Below are positions 5,258 through 6,248 of a stretch of 6,248 nt of DNA, in pieces. A program made the translations under genes and the position numbers. Source of the stretch: Brachybacterium sp. (GTDB lineage Bacteria > Actinomycetota > Actinomycetes > Actinomycetales > Dermabacteraceae); the NCBI GenBank assembly GCA_027322375.1, contig DAHVRS010000053.1:1-6248 (forward strand), read 5' to 3'. The notes beneath the pieces are model-generated. The model saw only the letters and a program-made list of their open reading frames with translations. It searched no databases and was not told the DNA's origin. Position 1 is the stretch's first letter, and each line of letters begins with the position of its first letter.

Positions 5258-6102
5258 GCACGGCGACGACCAGCTCGCCCGTCGGCCCCGCTCCTTCCGA
5301 CGCGCCCGTCGGCGGGGCAGCCTCCGGCGCGGAGCGGACCCCGCTGAAGGACCGCGCCGGGGCGCGCTTGCTCGCCGGCGCTCTGCTGCCGCTGGTGATC
5401 CTCGCGGCCTGGCAGCTCGTCACCTCCGCCGGGCTCGTGCCCGCCTACCGCCTGCCCGGCCCGGGCGCGGTCCTCGCCGCCGGCGCCGACCTCGCCGCGC
5501 GCGGGGAGCTGTGGCTGCACATCGCGATCTCCGTCCAGCGCGTGCTGCTCGGCTTCGCGATCGGCTCCGTGATCGGCCTCGCCGTCGCCGCGATCGTGGG
5601 CCTGTCCCGCGCGGGGGACGCGCAGCTGAGCCCCACCCTCGCCGCACTGCGGGCCGTGCCCTCGCTCGCCTGGGTGCCGCTGCTGATCCTGTGGCTGCAG
5701 ATCGGTGAGGAATCGAAGATCACCCTCATCGCGATCGGTGCCTTCTTCCCCGTGTTCACCACCGTCGCCGCCGCGCTGCGACACATCGACCCGCACCTCG
5801 TCGAGGCGGGTCGCTGCTTCGGCCTGCGCGGCTGGTCCCTGTTCCGCACCGTGCAGCTGCCGGCCGTGATCCCCTCGGTCGTCTCCGGGCTGCGCCTCGC
5901 GCTCGCCCAGGCCTGGCTGTTCCTCGTCGCGGCGGAGCTGATCGCCTCTTCGATGGGCCTGGGCTTCCTGCTCAACGACTCCCAGCAGAACGGCCGCGTG
6001 GACCGGATCCTGCTGACCATCGTGCTGCTCGCCCTGCTGGGCAGCCTCACCAACGCCCTGCTGGGGCTGGCGGAGAAGAAACTGCTGAGGAGGTGGGCAT
6101 GA
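5254..6102 (+). CDS. ssuC: ABC transporter permease, SsuC/TauC (aliphatic sulfonate) type
   Basis: A 282-residue inner-membrane permease of the BPD_transp_1 family that forms the transport channel with SsuB and SsuA. The start is GTG at 5254, in a GTGA overlap with the preceding stop, with GGAG at 5245-5248 five bases upstream. A longer in-frame reading beginning near 4594 would only re-read ssuA codons and is rejected. After a Pro/Ala/Ser-rich cytosolic tail of about 35 residues, six hydrophobic segments are seen at roughly 39-58, 96-117, 136-150, 156-175, 212-232 and 252-271. The EAA loop that docks on the ATPase is intact: EAGRCFGLRGWSLFRTVQLP (184-203), with the conserved Gly190 and the terminal LP. 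It ends in an ATGA overlap with the next gene. SsuC/TauC/NrtB-like permeases are hard to tell apart by sequence alone. Confidence 0.87.
   Translation: MSTATTSSPVGPAPSDAPVGGAASGAERTPLKDRAGARLLAGALLPLVILAAWQLVTSAGLVPAYRLPGPGAVLAAGADLAARGELWLHIAISVQRVLLGFAIGSVIGLAVAAIVGLSRAGDAQLSPTLAALRAVPSLAWVPLLILWLQIGEESKITLIAIGAFFPVFTTVAAALRHIDPHLVEAGRCFGLRGWSLFRTVQLPAVIPSVVSGLRLALAQAWLFLVAAELIASSMGLGFLLNDSQQNGRVDRILLTIVLLALLGSLTNALLGLAEKKLLRRWA
6088..6093 (+). promoter_or_regulatory. Strong Shine-Dalgarno sequence for the fourth operon gene
   Basis: AGGAGG lies five bases before the ATG at 6099, inside the last codons of ssuC. It is the best ribosome site in the window and decides the start of the downstream gene. 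It suggests that protein is made in larger amounts than the transporter parts. Confidence 0.8.
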
Positions 6103-6248
6103 CCGCCACCGACACCATTATTTCCGATTCCACCGCTGAGTCCCGGCTCGTCGAGACCCGCACCTTCGCCCCGGACCCGGCGCTCGCCGGGACCTGGAAC
6201 GTCGGCCCCGGGATCCACGAGCAGGCCGCCGCGGACCCGACCGCCTTC
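6099..6248 (+). CDS. N-terminus of a probable acetyl-CoA synthetase-like (AMP-forming) acyl-CoA ligase, 3' end outside the window
   Basis: Fifty codons are visible, open to the window edge. The ATG at 6099 overlaps the ssuC stop (ATGA) and follows a strong Shine-Dalgarno. There is no signal peptide or membrane segment, so the protein is cytosolic. Residues from about 22 onward (RTFAPDPALAG, then NVGPGIHEQAAADPTAF at 34-50) resemble the ACAS_N region at the start of acetyl-CoA synthetases and related ligases, where a phrase like YEKAAADPxAFWAEQA precedes the AMP-binding domain. This is pattern recognition on a short stretch; the catalytic domain is not visible. If right, the enzyme would activate a carboxylic acid to its CoA thioester using ATP. 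The early codons (ATT ATT TCC GAT) are less GC-rich than the rest, which is common near start sites. As part of a sulfonate-class importer operon, its substrate may be an imported sulfonated or plain carboxylic acid. Confidence 0.55.
   Translation, partial: MTATDTIISDSTAESRLVETRTFAPDPALAGTWNVGPGIHEQAAADPTAF

Noticed and set aside
1..6248. tRNA, rRNA, CRISPR array, insertion sequence, attachment site or replication origin
   Set aside because: Coding density is nearly complete and the two gaps (64 and 143 bases) show no cloverleaf, spaced repeats, transposase remnants or terminal inverted repeats.

Overview
This window is GC-rich throughout, with C or G in most third codon positions, GTG as well as ATG starts, and tightly overlapping genes. 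This points to a high-GC Gram-positive bacterium (Actinomycetota). A Brachybacterium/Dermabacter-type relative is a guess; nothing in the window fixes the genus. All convincing genes lie on the + strand.

Left block (1-2093): the window opens inside the 3' end of a UDP-sulfoquinovose synthase gene (SQD1/SqdB family). Ten bases later comes a GT4 glycosyltransferase that closely resembles SqdX/SQD2, the enzyme that moves sulfoquinovose onto diacylglycerol. Together they form a two-step module for the sulfolipid SQDG, best known from plastids, cyanobacteria and purple bacteria. A GNAT acetyltransferase of the RimJ/RimL type overlaps the end of sqdX by 8 bases and is probably co-translated with it.

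Middle (2094-3299): after a 64-base gap with an imperfect hairpin comes a 332-residue protein with two GNAT domains in tandem. The 143-base gap that follows (3157-3299) is the richest non-coding stretch. It holds three TATGACG units, a perfect 9-bp inverted repeat, a second 7-bp inverted repeat interleaved with it, four GGCGCA units and a plausible promoter. It is probably the control region of the next operon.

Right block (3300-6248): four genes chained by 4-base stop/start overlaps (ATGA, GTGA, ATGA). They encode an SsuB/TauB-type ATPase, an SsuA-type Tat-exported lipoprotein that binds substrate, an SsuC-type permease, and the first 50 residues of a protein whose N-terminus looks like the ACAS_N region of acetyl-CoA synthetase-type ligases. 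The first three form a complete ABC importer of the aliphatic sulfonate class. The fourth may activate an imported acid as a CoA thioester.

Taken together the window puts sulfolipid synthesis next to a sulfonate-class importer. A shared organosulfur theme is attractive, but it is inferred from gene order alone. The coupling of a sulfonate-class importer to an acyl-CoA-synthetase-like gene, and the unusual control region in front of it, are the parts most worth following up.
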